Assembly (NCBI GenBank): GCA_947492375.1
Contig: CANLMI010000002.1
Location: forward strand, 249,529 to 313,528
DNA from: an uncultured Kordiimonas sp.
GTDB lineage: Bacteria > Pseudomonadota > Alphaproteobacteria > Sphingomonadales > Kordiimonadaceae
DNA length: 64,000 bases
Direction: 5' to 3'
Shown: in pieces, positions 37,147-45,296 of the stretch
Position numbering within the stretch: the stretch's first letter is position 1
How the letters are laid out: the number at the start of each line of letters is the position of its first letter
Made by a program: the position numbers and the translations under genes
The notes under the pieces: generated by a model
Database searches by the model: none
What the model was told of the DNA's origin: nothing
Seen by the model: only the letters and a program-made list of their open reading frames with translations

Positions 37147-38080
37147 TTTCCATATCATCATGCCTGCTTTTAATGCGGAACATACCATTAAAGCATCAAT
37201 CGAGAGTGTAATGGCACAAAGTTATGTTAGCTGGAACCTTACAGTTATAGACGATGGCTCGACCGATAAAACCGTTAATATTGTCGAGAAATTAGCAAAA
37301 AAAGACAGCCGAATTAGTATTATAAAACAGGAAAACTCCGGCCCCTCTATCGCAAGAAATAACGGGTTAAGTTTTTTACAACATCATAACTATGTTGCGT
37401 TTTTAGACGCTGACGACCTGTGGCATAAAGATAAATTAATCAAGCACATCGTCTTTTTTTCTAACAAACCAAAAGCGGATATTGCCTATGCAAAAGTACA
37501 GTTTTTCAATGATAAAATTTCACCGTCGAACACACATAGCACAATTCGCTCCAGACCTGTAAATATTGAACAGGCCCTCGCGGAAAATCCGGCCTGTACG
37601 ACATCAAACATAATTGTTCGCAGCCAAGTATTCAAAAATATCGGCGGTTTTTCGAACGAACTGAGATTTGCAGAAGATCAAGAGTGGATAGTCCGGGCAA
37701 TTGCATATGGCTTTAGAATGGAAGCCATCAATAAAACACTCGTCTATTACAGAAATTCCTCAGACGGTCTCTCCTCAAACTTGAGCGCAATGCGCTGCGG
37801 ATGGAAAAATATGATTTCCATCCTTAACAAATCTCAGACACCCATTTCAGATGAGACAATCAACAGAGCAAACGCAATCAATAATAGATACTTAGCCCGG
37901 AGAGCCCTTCGCCTTGGGCTACCTAATGCTGTTACCGCAAAGTTCCTAAGAAACGGTTTGCGCGCAAGCGTTTCTGGCTTTTTTGACACATTCGAACGAG
38001 GCGCATTCACACTTGCCGCTGCCCTCATTTCTTTTGTTTTACCCAAAAGCATTCAACGTCAGTTGTTTTCTGAAAAGTAA
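37139..38080 (+). CDS. Family 2 glycosyltransferase
   Basis: A 313-aa GT-A enzyme. The nucleotide-binding start is FHIIMPAFNAEHTIKASIES with VIDDGSTDKTV; the DXD-type motif is AFLDADDLWHKDKLI; the acceptor-site region is FAEDQEWIVRAIAYGF. It should transfer a sugar from a nucleotide donor to the growing polysaccharide. It is a close paralogue of the next gene, which shares its architecture up to the C-terminus (YLARRALRLG here against YLARRATRMS there). It overlaps the flippase stop codon. Confidence 0.92.
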   Translation: MTSFHIIMPAFNAEHTIKASIESVMAQSYVSWNLTVIDDGSTDKTVNIVEKLAKKDSRISIIKQENSGPSIARNNGLSFLQHHNYVAFLDADDLWHKDKLIKHIVFFSNKPKADIAYAKVQFFNDKISPSNTHSTIRSRPVNIEQALAENPACTTSNIIVRSQVFKNIGGFSNELRFAEDQEWIVRAIAYGFRMEAINKTLVYYRNSSDGLSSNLSAMRCGWKNMISILNKSQTPISDETINRANAINNRYLARRALRLGLPNAVTAKFLRNGLRASVSGFFDTFERGAFTLAAALISFVLPKSIQRQLFSEK

Positions 38081-38091
38081 GGAGAAACCTC

Positions 38092-39080
38092 ATGCCTAAA
38101 GTGTCAGTAATTATGCCAGCCTACAATGTTGAAAAAACAATAGCAGACTCTATCAAATCAGTTTTGAAACAAACATTCACAAACTTTGAACTGATTATCG
38201 TTGATGACGAATGCAGCGATGGTACGCTCGATATTATCGCCCGGTTTGATGATGCCAGAATCATAGTATATTCACAGAAAAACCGAGGATTGGCAGGAGC
38301 AAGGAACACCGGAATTCGTCACGCAAAAGGGGAATTAATAGCATTTTTAGATAGCGATGACTTATGGCACAAAGACAAATTACTCAAGCACGTCCGGCAC
38401 CTTAATATACGCCAAGAAGTTGATGTAAGTTATTGCCCCTCCTTAATGATTGATGATGATGGGAAATCACTAGGCATCTTTCAATCACCAAAACTGAAGA
38501 ATATCACAGCGCAACATATTATCGCGCGCAATCCAATAGGTAATGGCTCTGTTCCAGTTATTCGCAGAACTGCCCTTAACCAAATCGCTTTTTATGCGCC
38601 GAACCTTGGCCGTCGAATATGTTATTTTGACGAAAGTTTTCGTCAAAGCGAAGATATTGAGTGCTGGACACGATTGGCACTACAAGCAAAAGCTAAATTT
38701 GAAGGCCTTGCCGACACCTTAACTTTCTACCGAATAAATGCAGGGGGTTAAGTGCAAACATTGAAAAACAATATGAAAGCTGGAATCGCTTTATCTCTAA
38801 AACACATACCTATGCACCACATCTTGTCAGAGATGCCGCACCTCGTGCGCGGGGATATCAACTACGATACTTGGCCAGACGCGCAACACGCATGAGCAAC
38901 CGCATAGCCGCAACACAATATATGTGGAAAGCGCTTAGGTCATATCCAAAAATGTTTTCCGAAGAGCCCAAAAAAACAACAATCACCGCTATTTCTGCTC
39001 TATTAATAGCGATATTTGGCTCCAATTTTTATCGAAAGATAGAAAACTTTGCCCTCTCAACACTTATGAAAGGGGCATAG
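38092..39080 (+). pseudogene. Family 2 glycosyltransferase, split by a frameshift at a G5 run
   Basis: The first frame (38092-38751) has intact GT2 motifs (SVIMPAYNVEKTIADSIKS, IVDDECSDGTL, AFLDSDDLWHKDKLL, SEDIECWTRLALQ) but ends at TAA right after FYRINAGG. Continuing in the next frame from 38748 gives LSANIEKQYESWNRF and then about 100 residues to 39080. These include GYQLRYLARRATRM, colinear with the C-terminus of the paralogue at 37139-38080. Restoring one G to the GGGGG run at 38743-38747 gives a 329-aa protein. So it is a recent inactivation, a phase-variable tract or a sequencing error. The catalytic domain is complete before the break. Confidence 0.8.
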
Positions 39081-39082
39081 AA

Positions 39083-40066
39083 ATGAGGCATGTTATTCAT
39101 TTAATAGAAGACCAATCCTTCGGCGGTGTTACCAACATGCTCGACACCATGATGAAAACACCCTCTCTCAGGGCAATAGAGCAGAAAATAGTTCCTGTTA
39201 ACCTCAAAAACCCAGCACCTAAAAGCTATAAAAGCGATACAATAATTGTTCACTTCACAGTTTCATGGTGGTCACTGCCTTATTTGTATGCCCTGAAAAG
39301 GGTAAACCCTAAAACTAGCATGATCCTTGTCGAACATAGCTACACAGAAGGCTTTGAACACCACAAAGTCCCCTCAAAAGCGCGCTTTCGAATGATGCTA
39401 AAACTAAATTACATGATATTTGATCATATTGTTGCCGTTAGTCACGGACAGAAAAATTGGATGCAACATATCGGCCTTGGCAAGCACAATTCTAATATTA
39501 TGGTTATCCATCCGCTCAAGAACATCCAGCCATTATATCACTTACCCCTAAAGGACAACAGGCCAGGTAAAACCCCTTTGAAACTAGGCGCATTTGGACG
39601 TTTTGCCGAAGGTAAAGGGTTTGATACGCTCATTCAAGCAATGACAAAGCTTGACACCCAGCAGTTTCAACTCCGGCTTGGTGGTTTCGGCGAGGAAGAA
39701 AAAAAACTTAGGGCGCTGGCAGCACATACAGACAATGTTAAATTCATAGGCAAAGTTACTGATTTGGCAAACTATCTAAAATCAATCGATGTCTTAGTGG
39801 TCCCCTCTCAACATGAGGCATTTGGTTTGGTTGCCTTGGAAGCAAGAGCCGCAGGTGTACCACTGATTGTAAGTAACGTTGACGGACTGCCTGAACAAGC
39901 TACGCGCTCTGAATTAATTTTTCAGCCCAACAGTTCGAACTCGTTGATAAAGTCAATAAATGCCATCTATACGTCGTCCCTTAAAACTCTTGCAAAAGAA
40001 GGAAGAAACTCAACTATTGGCTATATGGATACACAAGTGGCAGCCTGGAAAAACCTCTTAACATAA
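39083..40066 (+). CDS. Family 4 (GT-B) glycosyltransferase
   Basis: A 327-aa GT-B enzyme. The C-terminal donor domain shows LKLGAFGRFAEGKGFDTLI, VKFIGKVTDLANYLKSIDVL, and VPSQHEAFGLVALEARAAGV, which contains the conserved E-x7-E pattern. It starts 2 nt after the end of the frameshifted GT2 gene. It is the last glycosyltransferase of the rightward operon. Donor and acceptor cannot be read from the sequence. Confidence 0.9.
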   Translation: MRHVIHLIEDQSFGGVTNMLDTMMKTPSLRAIEQKIVPVNLKNPAPKSYKSDTIIVHFTVSWWSLPYLYALKRVNPKTSMILVEHSYTEGFEHHKVPSKARFRMMLKLNYMIFDHIVAVSHGQKNWMQHIGLGKHNSNIMVIHPLKNIQPLYHLPLKDNRPGKTPLKLGAFGRFAEGKGFDTLIQAMTKLDTQQFQLRLGGFGEEEKKLRALAAHTDNVKFIGKVTDLANYLKSIDVLVVPSQHEAFGLVALEARAAGVPLIVSNVDGLPEQATRSELIFQPNSSNSLIKSINAIYTSSLKTLAKEGRNSTIGYMDTQVAAWKNLLT

Positions 40067-40186
40067 CACGAAATGGTTATTCACAAGCCAAACATTATGA
40101 GGTGAATATACCTATCCAAAACTGATAAATCATTGATAGTATGTTTAATAAAGCATCTTACAGTGATTTATAATAAAGGGCCAAAA

Positions 40187-41032
40187 GTGAAAACCAAATT
40201 TATATTACCTTTTATCATGCTAAACTTCCTGTCAGGTATTGGTTCTAGCATAATGTTTTGGCATTCAAACTGGAATCCTATCTGGATCAGCCCATTCTTG
40301 GCAACATTTCCTTTACCCTTCTATTTACTAATAATGAGCCAAATTTTCAGCCTCGCCCGCACCTCAAAAAACTTACCTTTCTTTCAACTTATAAGCATAA
40401 TCGCTGTGATAATAGCAGCATATACCTGTTACACTCGCCAAAACCCTTCATATGCACTTGACTATATCGCGTTTGGATTAACCCTTTCGGGCGCCCTTTC
40501 TTATCAATGGTATATTCGTATTTTTTCCTTATATAATCGCAAAAAAAGCGAAAACCTTGTTAAAGGCCAAACGCTTCCAGACATACGCTTTCAGCGGCTT
40601 GATGAAACCACAATAAACTCTTCAACTTTCAAAGGCACCAAAACACTTCTTATTTTCTTCCGTGCAAACTGGTGCCCGTTCTGTGTCAATCAACTTAAAG
40701 AAATCATAGACCGCGCCCCTCAACTCAAGAATGCTGGCGTACAAGTTAAATTCATCTCTAATCAAGGCCAAAAAAACTCAAAGAAACTGGCTAAAAATCT
40801 TAAGTTACCGGAGAATTTCGAGCTTTTACAAGACGAAGACCTTCAAGCTGCCAAAAAGCTTGGCATCGAAGATATTGACGGCACCCCTTCAGGAATACCA
40901 GGTTATCCAGCCGACACAGTGATGGCGACTGTTATTGCACTTGATGCGGAAAGCAAAGTGATGTTCGGTGATGAAACTGATAATTACCGCGCACGCCCTC
41001 ACCCTGACTCGTTTTTACATGTATTTAATTAG
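40187..41032 (+). CDS. Membrane-anchored peroxiredoxin/thioredoxin-fold protein
   Basis: A 281-aa protein. Residues 1-125 hold four hydrophobic helices. Residues about 135-281 form an AhpC/TSA-like thioredoxin fold with the redox motif RANWCPFCVNQL and the conserved IPGYPADTVMATVIALD end. The start is set at GTG 40187, preceded by AAGGG at a 6-nt spacing; an upstream TTG at 40133 lacks a ribosome-binding site. It lies 120 nt after the last glycosyltransferase. The CxxC motif suggests a disulfide reductase or thiol peroxidase at the cytoplasmic or periplasmic membrane face; topology is uncertain. Confidence 0.78.
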   Translation: MKTKFILPFIMLNFLSGIGSSIMFWHSNWNPIWISPFLATFPLPFYLLIMSQIFSLARTSKNLPFFQLISIIAVIIAAYTCYTRQNPSYALDYIAFGLTLSGALSYQWYIRIFSLYNRKKSENLVKGQTLPDIRFQRLDETTINSSTFKGTKTLLIFFRANWCPFCVNQLKEIIDRAPQLKNAGVQVKFISNQGQKNSKKLAKNLKLPENFELLQDEDLQAAKKLGIEDIDGTPSGIPGYPADTVMATVIALDAESKVMFGDETDNYRARPHPDSFLHVFN

Positions 41033-41317
41033 GAGTTAGAAGAAGTGGCATGAGCGTAATGCAGATATAGCAAGATAAAAAACCACCTCCTGCTCCCATA
41101 CCAAACACAAGCCAAGCTAAATCCTGACTTGTGAAAAATTTTAAGAGAAAAGATAAGCATATTCGCAATTAGCATACGGAAATGCACAAATATATTTGTT
41201 CCGTAAATACATCAAGCTAACAACCATAAAATCAGTATCCTTCCCTAAAAACAGACGTTATAAGGCTGATATCAACCAATAGACTTAAGCACCTTTGTTC
41301 AAAGAGGGAGAATTTGA

Positions 41318-42751
41318 ATGTCAGAATATCAATATGACGTAGCAATTTTAGGCGTTGGCACAGCCGGCATGAGCGCCTACCGCGAAGCATCACAATATAC
41401 ACAACGAATTGCCCTGATCGACGGTGGCCCTCTAGGTACCACATGTGCCCGTGTCGGATGTATGCCATCAAAGCTTCTGATCGCTGCCGCAGATGCTGCT
41501 CATCACATGCGCCACACAGACAAATTTGGCGTAAAGTCTACCGACCCTGAAATTGATGGCAAAGCTGTCATGCTAAGGGTACGGTCCGAACGAGATCGTT
41601 TCGTTGGATTTGTAAAAGAAGCCGTAGAAGAGTTCGATAAAGCTGATTTGATCCGCGAATATGGTGAATTCGTTGATGATCATACAATTCGACTTTCAAG
41701 CGGTAAAACTTTGACAGCAAAAACAATTATTATCGCTACAGGTTCACGCCCGAATATCCCAGCACCTTTCGAAGCTGCAGGTGACCGTCTTATCGTCAAT
41801 GACGATGTTTTTGAGTGGGAAACACTACCTAAATCTGTCGCGGTCTTCGGTGCTGGTGTCATAGGGCTGGAGTTAGGACAGTCTTTAAGCAGGTTAGGTG
41901 TTAGAGTTAGATTATTTGGCCGGGATAACTTGGTAGGCCCCCTCTCAGACCCTGACGTTCAAAATTATGCAGCGAGAGCATTCGAAACAGAATTTCCTGT
42001 CGTATGGCACGCAGATACACAGATATCGCGCGAAGGTGATGAAGTTGTAGTTCGTTGGTCAGATAATGCAGAGGATGAGGAACGTTTCGACTATCTGATT
42101 GCAGCAACCGGACGCCGGCCAAACCTAGACAAGATTGGCCTTAACAACACATCATTGCCATTGGATGAGCGGGGAACACCGTTATACGATCCATTATCTG
42201 GTCGTATCGGCGAAACGCATGTCTTTGTTGCAGGTGACGCGACTGTTGACCTACCCCTTCTTCATGAAGCGGCAGACGAAGGCCGAATTGCAGGTGAAAA
42301 TGCTGCACGTTACCCCCATTCCTATCGCAGAAAACGCAGAACGCCACTGGGTGTTGTTTTCTCTGACCCTCAGATTATGGTCGTCGGTGCCAGCTATCGT
42401 TCTCTCGTGGAAAAAGCCGGATGTGATTTTGAAATTGGCGAGGTATCGTTCGATGACCAAGGGCGCGCCCGTGTTATGGGAATCAACAAAGGCCTTTTGA
42501 GGGTTTATGGAGAAAAAGAAACTGGCCGTTTTCTTGGTGCAGAGATGATTGGCCCTGCTGCAGAGAATATTGCCCACCTACTAGCCTGGTCAATAGAGAG
42601 CAACGAAACAGTTGACGATATCCTCAACAAACCATTTTATCACCCTGTCATTGAGGAAGGTGTTAGAACCGCGTTCCGTAATCTTAATCATGCATTAGGC
42701 TTTGGCCCCAACCCTCCACTACGCTGTATTGATTGTGGCCCTGGTGCATAA
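41318..42751 (+). CDS. Dihydrolipoamide dehydrogenase-like FAD pyridine nucleotide-disulfide oxidoreductase
   Basis: A 477-aa flavoprotein. The FAD-binding start is YDVAILGVGTAGMSAYREAS. The redox-active pair lies in GTTCARVGCMPSKLL. The NAD(P) Rossmann motif is VAVFGAGVIGLELGQSL, the second FAD motif is HVFVAGDAT, and the interface His is in NKPFYHPVIEEGVRTAF. It is not next to 2-oxoacid dehydrogenase subunits, so it may be a stand-alone disulfide reductase acting on another thiol. The C-terminal CIDCGPGA adds an extra CxxC, which is unusual for the family. GGGAG precedes the ATG. Confidence 0.88.
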   Translation: MSEYQYDVAILGVGTAGMSAYREASQYTQRIALIDGGPLGTTCARVGCMPSKLLIAAADAAHHMRHTDKFGVKSTDPEIDGKAVMLRVRSERDRFVGFVKEAVEEFDKADLIREYGEFVDDHTIRLSSGKTLTAKTIIIATGSRPNIPAPFEAAGDRLIVNDDVFEWETLPKSVAVFGAGVIGLELGQSLSRLGVRVRLFGRDNLVGPLSDPDVQNYAARAFETEFPVVWHADTQISREGDEVVVRWSDNAEDEERFDYLIAATGRRPNLDKIGLNNTSLPLDERGTPLYDPLSGRIGETHVFVAGDATVDLPLLHEAADEGRIAGENAARYPHSYRRKRRTPLGVVFSDPQIMVVGASYRSLVEKAGCDFEIGEVSFDDQGRARVMGINKGLLRVYGEKETGRFLGAEMIGPAAENIAHLLAWSIESNETVDDILNKPFYHPVIEEGVRTAFRNLNHALGFGPNPPLRCIDCGPGA

Positions 42752-43063
42752 CCAATAATTCCACCTCTTATCTTTTGGATGGCTCACCTTTGAGCTATCC
42801 AAAAGCTCGTTTTGGTGAATTTTATTACTACCGTGATAGCCTCGCAGCAACACCCAACTATCTGCTCAATAACTATATTGCAACTCGCCTAAATCAAAAG
42901 TCGAAGCGTTAATTTAAAGCTTCAATAGCGTATGTTGAATTCTTTTCGAAAAATCCAGATTTATTAAAATATTTGCCATAGTATTGTTCTCATTCAAGGT
43001 ACAACATATACACATAGTCTCGTGCTGTAGAAGAAACGGCGGCAATAGCCCTAGGAGAAGGTT
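42752..43063. other. Intergenic region holding a terminator and the next promoter
   Basis: Beyond the hairpin at 42772-42805, no gene is supported. AT-rich sequence before 43064 should contain the promoter of the flavoprotein fusion gene, and GGAGAAGG precedes its ATG. Confidence 0.4.
42772..42805 (+). terminator. Rho-independent-like terminator after the dihydrolipoamide dehydrogenase-like gene
   Basis: CTTTTGGATGGCTC (42772-42785) pairs with GAGCTATCCAAAAG (42792-42805), 14 bp with one G-T wobble, and a 6-nt loop. CTCGTTTT follows. It starts 21 nt after the stop. Confidence 0.75.
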
Positions 43064-45139
43064 ATGACTAACTTAGGTGAATGGGGTAAAGATACGTCAC
43101 CAATGCATTCGGGCGAACGTGAAGCTCAAGCAAAACTTGGCCGTGAAGAGCAAATGGAAAAGATTGGCCGCTCTGTTATCAGACCATATATGCCAGAACA
43201 GCACCGAGAGTTTTTTAATCAATTACCGTTTGTTGTGGCTGGAAGTGTTGATAAAGATGGCTGGCCTTGGGCTTCTATATTATTTGGCGAACCTGGCTTC
43301 ATAACAACCCCAACTGATCGCAAGTTAGTTTTTAACGCAGCCCCCACACACGGCGATCCATTATTGGAAAATATCACTAAAGACGCTCCAATTGGTCTTC
43401 TGGGCATTGAATTATCAAATCGTCGTCGTAACAGAATGAACGGATTGATTGAAATAATGGAAGACGGCAAATTCGCCGTTAATGTAATTCAATCATTCGG
43501 GAATTGCCCTCAATACATTCAAACTCGTTCTACAAACTTTATTCGCGACCCCAAAATTCCATATGTAGCTACCCAAGAAAAGTTTGACACGTTTGACCAG
43601 CCTGCAATTAACCTGATTGAACATTCAGATACTTTCTTTGTCGCAAGCCACAATAACCGTGACAACACCCATGACACAGGCGGCGTTGATGTCAGCCACA
43701 GAGGTGGGCAGCCTGGCTTTGTAAAAATAGAAGGCAATAGCCTTACAATCCCTGATTTCATTGGTAATTTTATTTTCAACACTTTTGGAAACTTTATACT
43801 TAACCCAAAAGCCGGAATAATTTTTGTTGATTTTGAAACAGGTGACCTACTCATGCTTACAGGCACCGTCGAAATTATCTGGGACAAGACACCCGAAATC
43901 GAGGCATTCAAAGGCGCCGAACGGGCATGGAAGTTCACATTGGATCATGGTATTCGCCTGAAAGACGCTAGCCCTTTTAGGTGGTCCTTTGATGAAACAT
44001 CACCAAACACACTACAAACCGGAAATTGGACTGAAGCAAAGACATTGCTTGAAACAGAAAAGTTACGCAAATCATGGCTACCATATCCGGTAAACCGCAT
44101 TGTCGACGAAAGCGAGACAATTCGGTCATTTTACCTCGAACCATCAAGCGAATACGCTCTATTCAAGCATCAGCCTGGTCAATATTTAACCATACGAATA
44201 CAGCCTTATGATAAAGATACTCCCTTAATTCGCACATACACACTATCATCAGCACCGTCTGATCCAATGTACCGGCTATCAATCAAGCGTGACGGGGAAG
44301 TCTCAAAATTCTTACACAATAATATTAAACCGGGTGACATAATAGAAGGGCGTGCCCCACTTGGTGACTTTGTGCTCAATTGCGAAGAAAAGCGCCCTGC
44401 GGTTTTGATCGGCGCGGGCGTTGGTATAACACCAATGATTTCAATGACACGGCAAGCCATCAATGAAGGTATCAGCAAACGCCGTATCCGTCCCCTCACA
44501 ATAATTCATAGTGTACGCACAGTCGCAGAAAGACCATTTTGCAATGAATTTGCGAAACTTGTTGATGAGGCAAAAGGCAAAGTCAACTATATATCACTCG
44601 TCAGTCAACCCGAAGAAACTGCCAAAGAAGGGATAGATTATGACAAATGCGGACGGATCACACCGCAAGCTCTACAACAATATCTGGCAATCGACGATTA
44701 TGATTTTTATCTTTGTGGCCCGAACGGCTTTATGCAAGCAACATATGATATGTTACGCGACCTTGGTGTAAACGACGTCCGCATATTTGCAGAAGCTTTT
44801 GGCCCATCAGCACTGAAACGTCGCATAGATACTGGTCTAGTTTCTGACACCGGGCATATCGCGCAAGAAGCGGAAAATGCAATCGTCACATTTACAAAAG
44901 CCAAATTCGAGCAACCATGGACACCCGATCAAGGAACACTCTTAGAATTCGCAGAAAGCCACGGATTAACACCTGCGTCAGGGTGTAGGTCGGGTGGTTG
45001 TGGAAGCTGTGCTATACGCCTGAATTCAGGGAAAATCGTATATCGAACACAACCAAAATTTGATCCCGAAGAAGGGGAAGTTTTAATTTGTTGCGCAGTG
45101 CCTGCCGCAGATAGCGAAGCTATAGAACTAGACCTGTAA
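43064..45139 (+). CDS. PNPOx-like flavin domain fused to ferredoxin-NAD(P)H reductase and 2Fe-2S ferredoxin
   Basis: A 691-aa three-part protein. Residues about 45-310 are a pyridoxamine-phosphate-oxidase-like split barrel (FVVAGSVDKDGWPWASILFG, PKAGIIFVDFETGDLLMLTG). Residues about 330-570 are an FAD/NAD reductase (RTYTLSSAP, GAGVGITPMISM, YDFYLCGPNGFMQATYDML). Residues about 600-691 are a plant-type ferredoxin with cysteines C-x4-C-x2-C in ASGCRSGGCGSCAIR and a fourth in LICCAVP. Electrons would pass from NAD(P)H through FAD to the 2Fe-2S centre, with the N-terminal flavin or heme-like pocket as a further acceptor. The substrate is unknown. Confidence 0.88.
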   Translation: MTNLGEWGKDTSPMHSGEREAQAKLGREEQMEKIGRSVIRPYMPEQHREFFNQLPFVVAGSVDKDGWPWASILFGEPGFITTPTDRKLVFNAAPTHGDPLLENITKDAPIGLLGIELSNRRRNRMNGLIEIMEDGKFAVNVIQSFGNCPQYIQTRSTNFIRDPKIPYVATQEKFDTFDQPAINLIEHSDTFFVASHNNRDNTHDTGGVDVSHRGGQPGFVKIEGNSLTIPDFIGNFIFNTFGNFILNPKAGIIFVDFETGDLLMLTGTVEIIWDKTPEIEAFKGAERAWKFTLDHGIRLKDASPFRWSFDETSPNTLQTGNWTEAKTLLETEKLRKSWLPYPVNRIVDESETIRSFYLEPSSEYALFKHQPGQYLTIRIQPYDKDTPLIRTYTLSSAPSDPMYRLSIKRDGEVSKFLHNNIKPGDIIEGRAPLGDFVLNCEEKRPAVLIGAGVGITPMISMTRQAINEGISKRRIRPLTIIHSVRTVAERPFCNEFAKLVDEAKGKVNYISLVSQPEETAKEGIDYDKCGRITPQALQQYLAIDDYDFYLCGPNGFMQATYDMLRDLGVNDVRIFAEAFGPSALKRRIDTGLVSDTGHIAQEAENAIVTFTKAKFEQPWTPDQGTLLEFAESHGLTPASGCRSGGCGSCAIRLNSGKIVYRTQPKFDPEEGEVLICCAVPAADSEAIELDL

Positions 45140-45296
45140 TAAAATATCAATTGATAGCAGTACCTTTAGAAATGATTAAAAACATACACGTTTGGCATTG
45201 CTAAATGTGCCTTACTCCATGCAATGAAATTTCTTCTCGACCGATCAGGATACTTCTTTTTTACACCCACAATCTATCGGGAAAATCATACTGCTA

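Noticed and set aside
42754-42912. Open frame after the dihydrolipoamide dehydrogenase-like gene ending NYLLNNYIATRLNQKSKR
   Set aside because: It has no start codon with a ribosome-binding site, overlaps the terminator hairpin and matches no family I recognise; probably chance.
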